Notes: a model not told the origin generated them from the letters alone. A stretch of 64,000 nt of DNA from Methanolinea sp. (GCA_025453675.1 JALOPW010000004.1:1-64000), one strand, 5' to 3'; shown: positions 18,902 through 28,011, counted from the stretch's first letter. Numbers and translations are program-made.

Positions 18902-20416
18902 ATGGTGCAGGGGGACGCGGCGGCGGGCATTTCCCTCCCTGACCATGACCTGTCTCACCGGCTGGATGACGGGGAATACCACGCCATCCACGATCCCCAG
19001 AGGACCGCACTCGGGGCATTGCAACGGAGAGCGCGTGACCTCGGGCTCCCGGTGATTCTCCTCTTCGAGGGGTGGTATGGGTCAGGGATATCCCTGGTGG
19101 TCAACAACCTGAACCGCTCCCTCGATCCCCGTGGCTTCTCCTACTACCCCATCTCCGCGCCCGGCCCTCTTGCGAAGGAACACCATTTTTTATGGCGGTT
19201 CTGGATGCGTACTCCCGCGAGGGGACGAATCGCCATCTTTGACAGGGGATGGTATGCCCGCACCATCCTGGACAGGATGGATCCCCGGAAGGAAGAAAGG
19301 GTACCTGACTCACACATCGATCAGATCCTCAATTTTGAGCGGGCCCTCGTGGACAGCGGAGTGGTCCTGATCAAACTCTTCCTGCACATCAGCAGGAAAG
19401 AGCAGAAGCAGCGGCTCAAAAAGGTCAAAAAGAACCCCCTGACCATGGGGCACCTCGAGAGTGACATGGACCGTTTCATCAAGTACCGGCACTACTCTTC
19501 ACTCATCGAAGATCTGCTCTCGCGAACCAGTACACGCTGCTCACCCTGGCACGTGATCGATGCCGGGGAGAGGCAGTATACCACCGTGACCGCCTTTGAT
19601 ATCATCCTGCAGCAATTGAGCGAAGCGGCAGGCCGCGCTGATTCAGGTGGAGACGCGCATTCAGGGACCTCAACAGGTACCAGCACCTGGGCTGTGCATC
19701 ATAAAGGGAAGACCGCCCTTGAGACGGCCGATCTCTCTCTTTCGCTGGAACGGCAGGAGTATGACTCCCGCATGGGGGAACTCGGCAGAGCCCTTGCGGA
19801 ATGCCAGGTCAGGCTCTACCAGGAGAAGATCCCGCTCATCCTCCTCTTCGAGGGCTGGGATGCCGCCGGGAAGGGGGGAAACATCATGCGGGTGACCCGT
19901 TCCCTGAATCCCAGGGGATATCTGGTGATGCCGGTGGGGCCACCGGACAGGGGCGACCTTGCTCACCATTACCTGTGGCGGTTCTTCCCGGCACTCCCTG
20001 TCAGGGGGCATATCACCATCTTTGACCGCAGCTGGTATGGGCGGGTGCTCGTGGAGCGTGTGGAGTCCCTCTGCACCAGCAACGAGTGGACCAGGGCGTA
20101 CCAGGAGATCAGGGAGTTCGAGCGTGCCCTTGCGGATGATGGGGCAATCATCAGGAAGTTCTGGCTGCATATCGATAGTGAAGAACAGCTTGCCAGGTTC
20201 AGGGAGCGGGAAGGTGACCCGATGAAACAGTGGAAGATCACCGAAGAGGACTGGAGGAACCGCTCCCGGTGGGATGAGTACCAGGAGGCGGTAAACCAGA
20301 TGATCGATCTGACCAGCACTCCCTACGCTCCCTGGACCGTGGTCGAGGCGAATGACAAGTATTATTCCAGGGTAAAGACCCTCCAGACTATCGTCGATGC
20401 GGTGAGGGGCTGCTGA
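18902..20416 (+). CDS. Tandem-domain polyphosphate kinase 2 (polyphosphate:AMP phosphotransferase type)
   Basis: 504 residues with two PPK2 kinase domains in a row, as in polyphosphate:AMP phosphotransferases. The C-terminal domain is canonical: Walker A FEGWDAAGKGG, then FDRSWYGRVLVERV and EFERALADDGAIIRKFWLHI. The N-terminal domain copies the layout (FEGWYGSGISLVVNNLNRSL, IAIFDRGWYARTILDRM, NFERALVDSGVVLIKLFLHI) but lacks the Walker A lysine (GIS in place of GKG), so it is probably inactive. The ATG at 18902 follows AAGGGGAG and lies just after ilvD. It likely phosphorylates nucleotides with polyphosphate. Confidence 0.88.
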   Translation: MVQGDAAAGISLPDHDLSHRLDDGEYHAIHDPQRTALGALQRRARDLGLPVILLFEGWYGSGISLVVNNLNRSLDPRGFSYYPISAPGPLAKEHHFLWRFWMRTPARGRIAIFDRGWYARTILDRMDPRKEERVPDSHIDQILNFERALVDSGVVLIKLFLHISRKEQKQRLKKVKKNPLTMGHLESDMDRFIKYRHYSSLIEDLLSRTSTRCSPWHVIDAGERQYTTVTAFDIILQQLSEAAGRADSGGDAHSGTSTGTSTWAVHHKGKTALETADLSLSLERQEYDSRMGELGRALAECQVRLYQEKIPLILLFEGWDAAGKGGNIMRVTRSLNPRGYLVMPVGPPDRGDLAHHYLWRFFPALPVRGHITIFDRSWYGRVLVERVESLCTSNEWTRAYQEIREFERALADDGAIIRKFWLHIDSEEQLARFREREGDPMKQWKITEEDWRNRSRWDEYQEAVNQMIDLTSTPYAPWTVVEANDKYYSRVKTLQTIVDAVRGC

Positions 20417-20579
20417 AAGGATGGATCGTGTATGATCGCGTGGAGGAAGCACCAGGGCTTTTTCATCACCTTTCTGACCGTTCCGTTCAGTTGTGCGGAC
20501 GGTTCCGTTCTCCCTGATCTCTCTGCCTCAATTGAGAATACTTAAACCCGGGCCTGTCGAAAGTACCTGCAGAGCAAGA

Positions 20580-20777
20580 ATGTCTGACCAGGAACCCCCG
20601 GCATACGAGAAAGCCTGCTGCTCCCACTGCGAAGGGGCGGGATGCATCTACTGTGACAAGACCGGCTACGTGCTGGTGCGGGCTCCGGCCTGCAAGTGCA
20701 GGCACTGTGAAGGAGCAGGCTGCATCTACTGCGGATTCACCGGATGGGCAGGGCTGAAAGGAAAATACGACGAATAG
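20580..20777 (+). CDS. Small protein with duplicated CxxC zinc-binding motif
   Basis: The 65-residue protein has two near-identical modules, CCSHCEGAGCIYCDKTGY and CRHCEGAGCIYCGFTGWA. The ten residues HCEGAGCIYC occur twice exactly. The spacing CxxCxGxGCxxC resembles the zinc-binding repeats of DnaJ-type cysteine-rich domains, so one zinc is likely bound per pair. A TATA-like TACTTAAA lies about 35 bases upstream of the ATG at 20580; a longer frame to 20493 would include it and is not preferred. Function unknown; RNA or protein binding is only a guess. Confidence 0.7.
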   Translation: MSDQEPPAYEKACCSHCEGAGCIYCDKTGYVLVRAPACKCRHCEGAGCIYCGFTGWAGLKGKYDE

Positions 20778-20895
20778 GAGATATCTCCCTGCCCTCTATA
20801 GAGGAGCGGAAAGACGCATCCAATCTTCTTCTTTTGGCGTCTCCAAAAATGGCCGGAGCGGTCCACCCCCGCATCACAGTTTCTCCCGAAAGTCC

Positions 20896-22809
20896 TTACT
20901 TCCTGCACTTGATGACCACTACCGTGATATCGTCAGATTGAGTGGCGTCTCCGATAAATCCGGATACCTGGGTGAATATGGCATCGAGGATCTCCCGCGC
21001 CCCCCGGGAACGGGCTGCAATCACCAGGTCCATGAGCCTCCCCTCCCCAAACTCCTCTTCGTTGAGATTGAATGCCTCTGTCACCCCGTCCGTATAGAGG
21101 ACCAGGACATCCCCTGCCGCCAGGGTGAGGTGCCCGACAGCGTAGGTGTTTTCAGGAATGACTCCCATGGCCATCCCGGTGGGGATGAGGGTGTGCAGGC
21201 TGTTCTCTCTGGATGAATAGTGCAGGGGGGGGTTGTGCCCTGCGTTCACATACGCCACATCTCCCGTCTCATGGTCCAGTGTGCAGTAGAAGAGGGTCAC
21301 GAACATCCCTGCCGCGGCATCGGCAGTGATAAGCTCGTTCGATTCCTCGATCGTCTCTTCCACCTCCCGGTCAGCGGTGGCGATCGCCCGCAGGATGGAA
21401 CGTGAGAGGGCCATAAAGAGTGCTGCGGGGATGCCTTTCCCGGCCACATCCGCGATTACCACCCCCAGGGTCCGGTCATCCAGCGGGATGAAATCATAGA
21501 AGTCCCCTCCCACTTCCTGGGCCGGCATGTTCCTGGCCGCAATCTCGAATTTTTCAAAATCCGGTTCCGAGCGGGGGAGAAAGGTTCTCTGGATCTCGGC
21601 GGCGATCCGGATCTCGGCCTTTTCGCGTTCGATCTCCCGCGAGAATGTCCGGATCTTTCCTATCATCAGGTTGATACTCTCCTCGAGATTCCCAAACTCG
21701 GGGTTGGGCATGCTGCGGATAGTATGGTCCAGGTCACCCTTTGCAATCTGTTCGACGTCCTCCAGGATCTCTGCAATGGGCGTGGCGAGGAAGCGGGCGA
21801 TGAAATAGGCCATGGCGATCCCCATCACCACGGCGATGACCCCGATGAGGGTATAGTAGAAGAGGACCAATGCGAGGGCCCGGTGCAGCGGCTCGAGGGT
21901 ATAGGTAATCTCGGCCACCAGGCTCATGTCGGACGCAGTAGATGCCTCGCGGAGGTCGATGAACACGTAGCGGACGATGCGCCTCTGCGCGGGGTCTATG
22001 ATCTCCACGTCATTCCCTGTTGCGAAGATATCTGCAAGGAGTGTCTGGTTCACCCCTGTATGGGGATTCACTCCCCGCTCCAGGAGTAGGTTTCCGTTGA
22101 CGTCAAATATCCGGATGAGGTCGATGGCAGGGTTCATCTCCTGGATTCGCCTCGTCACCTCCACGTAGGAGAGCTCCGACCGCTGGCTCTCGAACCCTTC
22201 CATGACAAGCCCCAGCTCCAGGAGATACCGATGGTCAGGGGTGGGCATGTAGGCAAATTTCCGGAGCTGCCCGGAGACGGTTCCTTCTGTCGTATTTACC
22301 ACGGACCGCACCACCCGGTCCGCAACAAACGCATCTCCTTCCCGTATACGGGTGATTGAGCGGTAAAAATCAGGATAATTCCGAAAATCGAGGTACATCA
22401 CGGATGGGACAGTGGAAGCCACGATAATCCCGCTCTCATCGATGATATACAGATCCAGCTGTCCTGAAAAACCCCGATCGAGTGAATCGTGGAGTGTCAG
22501 GAGATCGATGCGACTGATATCACCCCCCGATTCTTCGTACACCGAAAGATACCCGGCAAACGCCTCTTCCATCCGGGAGTCGAGTGCACTGTCATAGAGT
22601 TTGAGACCCCGGTCAGCGAGGAGGAGCGATTCCTCCAGGTACATTTCAGTGAAACGGGCCTGTTCCTGGTTCTGCCTGACAGTCACTGAATACGCCTGCG
22701 CATATGCAGCGGCCATCAGGAACATGATCACGATGAGAATGATCGCGGTGATGCAGATGATGAGGGTGGAACGAAGCGAGAGTCGGGAGATGAAGAACTT
22801 CGCTGCCAT
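20896..22809 (-). CDS. Membrane sensor with HAMP and SpoIIE/RsbU-type PP2C phosphatase
   Basis: Signal-transduction phosphatase of 637 residues. Membrane helices lie at about 16-38 and 305-330, enclosing a large extracellular sensing domain (about 40-300) of the Cache type. A HAMP linker follows (ARFLATPIAEILEDVEQIAKGDL). The C-terminal PP2C-like domain starts at RTFLPRSEPDFEKFEIAARN and has the metal aspartates in QEVGGDFYDFIPLDD and VVIADVAGKGIPAALFMALS, then YTDGVTEAFN. Such proteins dephosphorylate anti-anti-sigma-type partners in bacteria; the archaeal target is unknown. No partner kinase or STAS gene is nearby. Confidence 0.85.
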   Translation of the reverse strand: MAAKFFISRLSLRSTLIICITAIILIVIMFLMAAAYAQAYSVTVRQNQEQARFTEMYLEESLLLADRGLKLYDSALDSRMEEAFAGYLSVYEESGGDISRIDLLTLHDSLDRGFSGQLDLYIIDESGIIVASTVPSVMYLDFRNYPDFYRSITRIREGDAFVADRVVRSVVNTTEGTVSGQLRKFAYMPTPDHRYLLELGLVMEGFESQRSELSYVEVTRRIQEMNPAIDLIRIFDVNGNLLLERGVNPHTGVNQTLLADIFATGNDVEIIDPAQRRIVRYVFIDLREASTASDMSLVAEITYTLEPLHRALALVLFYYTLIGVIAVVMGIAMAYFIARFLATPIAEILEDVEQIAKGDLDHTIRSMPNPEFGNLEESINLMIGKIRTFSREIEREKAEIRIAAEIQRTFLPRSEPDFEKFEIAARNMPAQEVGGDFYDFIPLDDRTLGVVIADVAGKGIPAALFMALSRSILRAIATADREVEETIEESNELITADAAAGMFVTLFYCTLDHETGDVAYVNAGHNPPLHYSSRENSLHTLIPTGMAMGVIPENTYAVGHLTLAAGDVLVLYTDGVTEAFNLNEEEFGEGRLMDLVIAARSRGAREILDAIFTQVSGFIGDATQSDDITVVVIKCRK

Positions 22810-22979
22810 GTGGCATCACCGGTACGCCAGGATGGAGTGGTTGGACTGCAGGGGGAAAGCACCTTCGTTCCATGGATCGAGAGAGAGGACACACGATGCC
22901 TTTTTGATCCGCGGGAAGGATTGGTTGGGGCCTGCCATTGAATCCATGCCTCGAGAGGTTGGATGGAAAACCGGGGATT

Positions 22980-23618
22980 TTATAGATCCTGTCGGAAGAT
23001 AAGGGTCCCTGCAATCATGTCGTGCAGCCCCTGCTTGTAACGGGTGAAGGCCGGGATGAGAAACCCGATACAGAGTGTCAGGAAAGAGAGTGACATGGCA
23101 AAGAACCTGAGGGTGGCACGTGCGAAGGTGATGCGGCTCCCCTGCATGTCGGTCACCGCGATCCGGACGACAAGCTTTCCGAGGGTGGCCTGGTTCCTGG
23201 AACTCTCCAGGTAGGAGAAGTAGAACCAGGGGACCAGCAGGAAGAGGATCCCAGCAGAGAGGACGATCTGGGAGGGAATGGCCGCGGTCACCATGTTTCC
23301 GTATGCATCTGTACGAGGTACGTGCCGGTAATACTGGTAGAGCATCACAATGGATTCAGAGATGGGACTGGGTCGCTGGAACAACCAGAAGATGATAGAG
23401 AGCGTCCCTACGACGATGAGGTCAAAGAGAATGAGAAAGAGGATATCAATGAATCCGGAGGCTACCCGCCTCCCCAGCCCGGCAAATTTCTCTGTGCTGA
23501 AATCCCCTACCTTTTTCCGGAGGACCGCTCTTGGTGGTGCAATCCTCGTGTCCGCTCCGCACCACTGGCAGAACTTCCCCCCGCTCTCCGTCTCCCTTCC
23601 GCACTTGGGACAGTACAT
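22980..23618 (-). CDS. RDD-family membrane protein with N-terminal zinc ribbon
   Basis: The 212-residue protein opens with a zinc ribbon (MYCPKCGRE...KFCQWCGAD). An RDD domain follows, marked by GLGRRVASGFIDILFLILFD, with three to four membrane helices and the late SRNQATLGKLVVRIAVTDMQG. RDD proteins are membrane proteins of mostly unknown function, some linked to ion or lipid transport. It lies upstream of the SpoIIE-type phosphatase gene on the same strand, 170 bases apart. A zinc ribbon on an RDD protein is common in archaea. Confidence 0.75.
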   Translation of the reverse strand: MYCPKCGRETESGGKFCQWCGADTRIAPPRAVLRKKVGDFSTEKFAGLGRRVASGFIDILFLILFDLIVVGTLSIIFWLFQRPSPISESIVMLYQYYRHVPRTDAYGNMVTAAIPSQIVLSAGILFLLVPWFYFSYLESSRNQATLGKLVVRIAVTDMQGSRITFARATLRFFAMSLSFLTLCIGFLIPAFTRYKQGLHDMIAGTLIFRQDL

Positions 23619-23768
23619 CCTTCCCGCTCCCTGATGTTATGGTAGTAATCGACGGGAGTGACTTCAATCTATCGAAATTTTCTGCGCCAACCAGGGAAAA
23701 CTACTGAACGGGGAGTGATTTGAGAGAATTTTCCATTTCCCTGTCGAAAAAGATGGGCTGGATGAAAC

Positions 23769-24857
23769 CTACTCTCCCGGTGGCCTCGTTGAGACCCTCC
23801 CGGCAAAGGCATGGGTGAGCAGGCCCAGGCACCCGCAGAGGAGGACGGTCCCCCCAAGGATCGCCCATTGCTCCATCCCGGCAGAGCCGGTGGCCAGGAG
23901 CGCGATAATGTTCAATGGATTGCCCGGGAACGCCAGCACCAGGAGCATCAGCACCACCACGGCGGTGGAGAAGATGAACTGCGCCGCGGTCCTCTCGCGG
24001 TAATAGAGGGCGGTGAGGGCACCAATCAGTACCAGGACCAGCGAAAAGGATACCACCTGCAGGAGGATCTGCAGTATATTTGCAATATAGATGCGGTTGA
24101 GAGTCAGTAGGAGGAGCCATGTACCGGCCTGTAGGGGGACCAGGACCAGGCAGGCCGCGACCTTGCCCCATACCACCTCCGCCATGGTCATGGGAGTGGA
24201 GAGGAGGGTCTCCAGGGTGTGGTGCTGGTACTCCTCGGTGACAAGATCGATAATCAGGGCTGCTGAGATGATGGCCGGCATGAAGAGGAGGAGTGGGATG
24301 AGCAGGCCGAAGATGAACTCGTAGAACCCTGGACCGGCCCGGCTGGCCGGGAACTCCAGGGAGACGGGAGCCAGGTCGAGCCTTCCGGAGCGGACATGCC
24401 GGAGCTCCTCCTCGTAATCCAGAAAGACCTCTTTTAACTTCACGTTCACGATGGTGGACTGGATGTCGTTCTGGAGACTGTAGAGGGTGATCTTGACCGG
24501 GTCCTCCGCGTCCTTTCCGGTTCCCGGCACATACATCACCGCCGAGAGTTTCCGCTCCCCGAGCGCGGCGACGGCGGTGGAGAGATCCATCCGGTAGACC
24601 TGGAACTGGTTGCTCTCCACGAGGAACTCCTCCAGGTCGGATGGTTCACCTGCATACCCTACCTGGTACTTCACCCCCGAGAAGCGGGCCAGGGACGAGG
24701 GGTCGTACATTGAGGTGAGCCCCACCATCAGGAACGATGAAAAGAGTGCCACGAAGAGCTGGAGCAGGATAGCGAGCAGGATGGTCCGCTCTTTCCCGAG
24801 GCTCCGAAGGTCTTTCTTCATCACCAGGGCCACGTTCCTGGCCTTCACAGCAGCCAC
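23769..24857 (-). CDS. ABC-2 type transporter permease (second subunit)
   Basis: 362 residues with an N-terminal membrane helix (about 27-48), an exterior domain of about 150 residues and five helices from about 180 on. The conserved stretch VTEEYQHHTLETLLSTPMTMAEVVWGK is the ABC-2 (NatB/CcmB-like) coupling region. It overlaps the end of the other permease gene by 13 bases, so they form one operon and likely one heteromeric exporter with the divergent ATPase at 26720. The exported substrate is unknown; NatAB-like sodium or drug export is possible. Confidence 0.8.
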   Translation of the reverse strand: MAAVKARNVALVMKKDLRSLGKERTILLAILLQLFVALFSSFLMVGLTSMYDPSSLARFSGVKYQVGYAGEPSDLEEFLVESNQFQVYRMDLSTAVAALGERKLSAVMYVPGTGKDAEDPVKITLYSLQNDIQSTIVNVKLKEVFLDYEEELRHVRSGRLDLAPVSLEFPASRAGPGFYEFIFGLLIPLLLFMPAIISAALIIDLVTEEYQHHTLETLLSTPMTMAEVVWGKVAACLVLVPLQAGTWLLLLTLNRIYIANILQILLQVVSFSLVLVLIGALTALYYRERTAAQFIFSTAVVVLMLLVLAFPGNPLNIIALLATGSAGMEQWAILGGTVLLCGCLGLLTHAFAGRVSTRPPGE

Positions 24858-26662
24858 CCCAGGATGAAGTAGCCGTTGTACAGGCAGTGGACGAGCGTGG
24901 CCAGCAGGATGCCGGGGACATAGCCCCTCGCCCCCTTGTACCTGACCAGGGCAGCCACGATGAGCACCCCCGTAAAGTGGAGGAGGAAGGGGAGGGCGAG
25001 CGCCCCCAGGGAGAGGAAGAGAATGCTCCCAAAGACACTCTCCGTGATCTGGGTCAGGGTAACCAGGAGGAGGAGCTTTTCGGCGAAGAGAAAGGCTGCG
25101 GCGGTGACGGCAGAGCCGATGACCACCCTCATCCAGGGATAACGGGTGGGATTGCCGAGGAGGAGGGTGCAGATACCGACCGACTTTGCAATCTCCTCCA
25201 CGAGCGCTGCCGAGACGATGAGGAGCACCAGGGAGAGGGGCATGGGGAGGTTGAAGAAGAGCACGAGAAGAAGCATCTGCACCATGAAAACAAAGGGCAC
25301 CACGAGCGCGTTTATCGCAAAGAGGGAGATCCAGGGGTGCCGTTCTGAAAGGGAGGTGGAGACGAACTCCCGGATGCGGCGGAGGATCCCTGACTGGGAG
25401 AAGAGCCGCTCCTCACGGAAGTTTGCAATCCCCACGTAGAAGAGTGCGGCGCTGGTGAGGAAGAAGAGGGAGGTGGAGAAGAGGTACTGGCTTATCGTGT
25501 AGGTCTCCCCCTGGAGGGTGAGGACGATGAGGGTCAAGGGGGAGACGAGGCTGATGACATGGACGTTGGCAAATATGCTCGGGAAAAAGAGGTAGGAGGT
25601 GGCAACGGTCGAGAAGAAGATGGAGATAAAGGAGAGCTCCTTGAAGCTCCTTGAGATCATCCCGATGATCAGCGCGTTTGCGAGGAAGAAGAGGATGACA
25701 GGGAAGAGGGGGAGGAGGATTAGAAGGGAGGACTGGAGCCAGAGAGCGATCCCGGCCGAGACGGCCAGCATCCCGATGAAGTAGGGGAGGGCTTTTCCGA
25801 ATATGATGGCAGGCGCACCTGCGGGTGTGGAGAGGAGCACCTCGCCCTTTCGCAGAAGTCGCTCCTGCATGATGCTCATCATGTAGAACTGGGAGGTGAA
25901 GTAGAGAGGGAAGATGAAGAGGAATACGAGGATGATGGAGTCGAACGGGAGCGGGGGGGAGAGCTGCGACGGGGTCTTGAACGAGCCGAACGGGCTCTCC
26001 GGGCCGACAAGCTCGGAGTACCGTGCAAGCTGGCTCTGCTGCCCCATTGACTGCTGCAGACCCTGCCTGAGTTCCTCTGTGGAGAGGTCAACCCCCGGTT
26101 CGGGTAGGGAGATCTCCGCGACAGGCCCCTCCGGGACCGGCCGGGTGGGAGAGGAGGGTGCGACCGATATCTGCCTCCCAGCCTGGGTCGCTGAGAAGTC
26201 GAGTTCGCTCTTCACCTCCTGAAGGTCAATCCAGAGGGGATACGCTGCGAAGAGGTCCTGCTGCCTGCTGTAGACCGAGTCGAGGTACTGCTGGTAGTCC
26301 CGCTCAAGAGTCTTGAGTGCTGATCTCCCGCGCTCGTTGTTCTGGACGTATACCTGCCCGCGAATGATGATGATGTCGAATGCTGCCCGGTCACGAAAGA
26401 GCGCAGAACCGTCGCTCTGGATGATGTTGAACCGTGCATCCCCTGAAAATATCCCGCCCGTGTCCAGGTCGTCAACCCCCATCCGGTATATCCCGTCCTG
26501 AAGGTGGAGTCCCCGCTCAGCCGCAAAGCCGGTCACCGCCACCAGGAGGATGAAGAGGACGATGGCCATGGGGAGCATGTTCTTCCCCATGACCCCGAAG
26601 GTCCGCCTGACCTCCCACCTGGCGAGGGTGGCGATATGGGTGAGAAACTGCGAAAATTTCAC
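24845..26662 (-). CDS. ABC-2 permease fused to a PrsW-like intramembrane protease domain
   Basis: 605 residues. The first part is an ABC-2 permease: helix at about 27-46, a 190-residue exterior domain and about six helices to residue 420. After a soluble turn (GILRRIREFV) comes a second membrane block with all PrsW-type motifs in order: VEEIAK (Glu489, Glu490, Lys493), FLFAEK (Glu528), LLHFTG (His562) and TLVHCLYN (His592, Asn596). PrsW is a glutamic intramembrane protease. It overlaps the next permease gene and diverges from the ATPase gene. The fusion is read in one unbroken frame. Confidence 0.75.
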   Translation of the reverse strand: MKFSQFLTHIATLARWEVRRTFGVMGKNMLPMAIVLFILLVAVTGFAAERGLHLQDGIYRMGVDDLDTGGIFSGDARFNIIQSDGSALFRDRAAFDIIIIRGQVYVQNNERGRSALKTLERDYQQYLDSVYSRQQDLFAAYPLWIDLQEVKSELDFSATQAGRQISVAPSSPTRPVPEGPVAEISLPEPGVDLSTEELRQGLQQSMGQQSQLARYSELVGPESPFGSFKTPSQLSPPLPFDSIILVFLFIFPLYFTSQFYMMSIMQERLLRKGEVLLSTPAGAPAIIFGKALPYFIGMLAVSAGIALWLQSSLLILLPLFPVILFFLANALIIGMISRSFKELSFISIFFSTVATSYLFFPSIFANVHVISLVSPLTLIVLTLQGETYTISQYLFSTSLFFLTSAALFYVGIANFREERLFSQSGILRRIREFVSTSLSERHPWISLFAINALVVPFVFMVQMLLLVLFFNLPMPLSLVLLIVSAALVEEIAKSVGICTLLLGNPTRYPWMRVVIGSAVTAAAFLFAEKLLLLVTLTQITESVFGSILFLSLGALALPFLLHFTGVLIVAALVRYKGARGYVPGILLATLVHCLYNGYFILGWLL

Positions 26663-26683
26663 GCTTTGTGTCTCTTCTATGGT

Positions 26684-26700
26684 AGGTTCAGTACCTATAA
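26684..26700. promoter_or_regulatory. Divergent ABC transporter promoter region
   Basis: Only 57 bases separate the start of the permease operon (26662) and of the ATPase gene (26720). A TATA-like CCTATAAT sits at about 26694-26701, close to the ATPase start. Any control site here would act on both transcripts. No repeat operator was found. Confidence 0.35.
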
Positions 26701-26719
26701 TACCTTACAGGTCAAGGAA

Positions 26720-27631
26720 ATGGAAGCGAACAACGAGGCATTCATGATATCCGCCCGAGATCTCACCAAGTGCTACGGAAAGGCTCCCGCTCTCAACCAC
26801 GTCAGTTTCAACCTGGACCGGGGGCAGATATCCGGGATCATCGGGCACAATGGGGCAGGGAAGACCACCCTCCTCAAGATCCTGGCAGGCCTCGTGCAGC
26901 CCACCAGCGGGGAACTCGTGGTGGACGGCGTTGATATCCTCCGGTTCCCGGATGGGATGAAGCACATGATCGGCTACCTCCCCGAGGAATCGCGCCTCTA
27001 CGAGACCATGAAAGTGGATGAGTACCTCGCCTTTTTCGGGGAGATCTACGGGATGGATCGCTCGTCCATCCATTCCCGTAGCCATGAGCTTCTCGAATGG
27101 CTCTCGCTTGAGCCGAACGGGAAGAAGATGGGAGAGTTCTCGAAAGGAATGAAGCGGAAAGCGGCTATCGCCCGCTCCCTGATGCACAACCCTTCGATCC
27201 TCATCTACGACGAGGCAACGTCGGGCCTCGACCCCATGACCTCCCGTCACATCGTCGACTTCCTGCATGATCTACGGGACCAGGGCAAGACCATCATCCT
27301 CTCGGCCCACAACCTCTACCAGGTGGAGGCCATCTGCGATAAAATACTCATACTCCGCCGTGGCGAACGTGTTGCCTTCGGCAGCATGCAGGAGCTTCGG
27401 GATATGTTCGGCTCAATATACTACTACATCTACTTCACCATCGGGGAGATCGAAAACGTCCAGGGGCTCTCCTCGTATGTCATGGATGGCGGGTATTACA
27501 GGGCGAAGGCCACCAGCGTGGACGAGATGGGAAAGGTCTCGAACGCAATTGTCGTTGCCGGGGGTGCGGTGGAGCGGATCGAGTCCCACTACCCGAGCCT
27601 GGAAGAGATGCTGGTGAAGATCGGGGCGTGA
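26720..27631 (+). CDS. ABC transporter ATP-binding protein
   Basis: ATPase subunit of an ABC-2 exporter, 303 residues. Walker A is GHNGAGKTT (42-50), the Q-loop position reads YLPEES, the signature is FSKGMKRK (140-147, in place of LSGGQ), Walker B is LIYDEATSGLDP (161-172) and the switch histidine is His197. The signature variant is typical of ABC-2 systems. The ATG at 26720 follows AAGGA; the longer frame to 26504 is antisense to the permease and rejected. It faces away from the permease operon and very likely serves it. Confidence 0.88.
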   Translation: MEANNEAFMISARDLTKCYGKAPALNHVSFNLDRGQISGIIGHNGAGKTTLLKILAGLVQPTSGELVVDGVDILRFPDGMKHMIGYLPEESRLYETMKVDEYLAFFGEIYGMDRSSIHSRSHELLEWLSLEPNGKKMGEFSKGMKRKAAIARSLMHNPSILIYDEATSGLDPMTSRHIVDFLHDLRDQGKTIILSAHNLYQVEAICDKILILRRGERVAFGSMQELRDMFGSIYYYIYFTIGEIENVQGLSSYVMDGGYYRAKATSVDEMGKVSNAIVVAGGAVERIESHYPSLEEMLVKIGA

Positions 27632-27801
27632 GTGGAGAATAGTGTATTCGCAGATGCTTCTCCCGTTCCCTATTTCACCCCGCGAGGAGCATCATGCCCC
27701 GGCCCAGCCTGTAGCATAGCAGATTCACCTTTGAACCTGTCCGATAGTGCCTTTCAATCTCCTCCTTTCTACACCCTGATCGAGGGACCGGTCCGAACGA
27801 T
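27632..27801. other. Intergenic region
   Basis: About 170 bases between the ABC ATPase and a possible small ORF before RaSEA. No gene or RNA was recognised. A promoter for the RaSEA transcript is expected here, but no strong TATA box was singled out. Confidence 0.3.
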
Positions 27802-28011
27802 GTGGCCACGACCCACCAGGCCTCCCCGGGTATCCGTCGGGATCACGTCCCGGAGTGGCGGGAGGCAGCCCGCATCGTCCTTTCAGGCCCTGAACAGTGT
27901 CTTGGTTGTGGTCCGGGGTGCGCACATCACAGCGGGTACACCGGTTGGAAGAGAGATGCCACCCCCCTCTCCCAGGGGGACAGGGGTGTTAAGAGCCTGG
28001 AGCGCCAATGA
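27802..28011 (+). CDS. Possible small cysteine-rich protein coupled to RaSEA
   Basis: A 69-residue frame from a GTG at 27802. It ends in CAATGA, so its stop overlaps the RaSEA ATG (ATGA) in the way expected of translational coupling. The middle carries EQCLGCGPGCAHHSGYTGWK, three cysteines and two histidines that could bind metal. The ribosome binding site is weak and no family was recognised. The overlap is the main reason to list it. Confidence 0.35.
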   Translation: MATTHQASPGIRRDHVPEWREAARIVLSGPEQCLGCGPGCAHHSGYTGWKRDATPLSQGDRGVKSLERQ

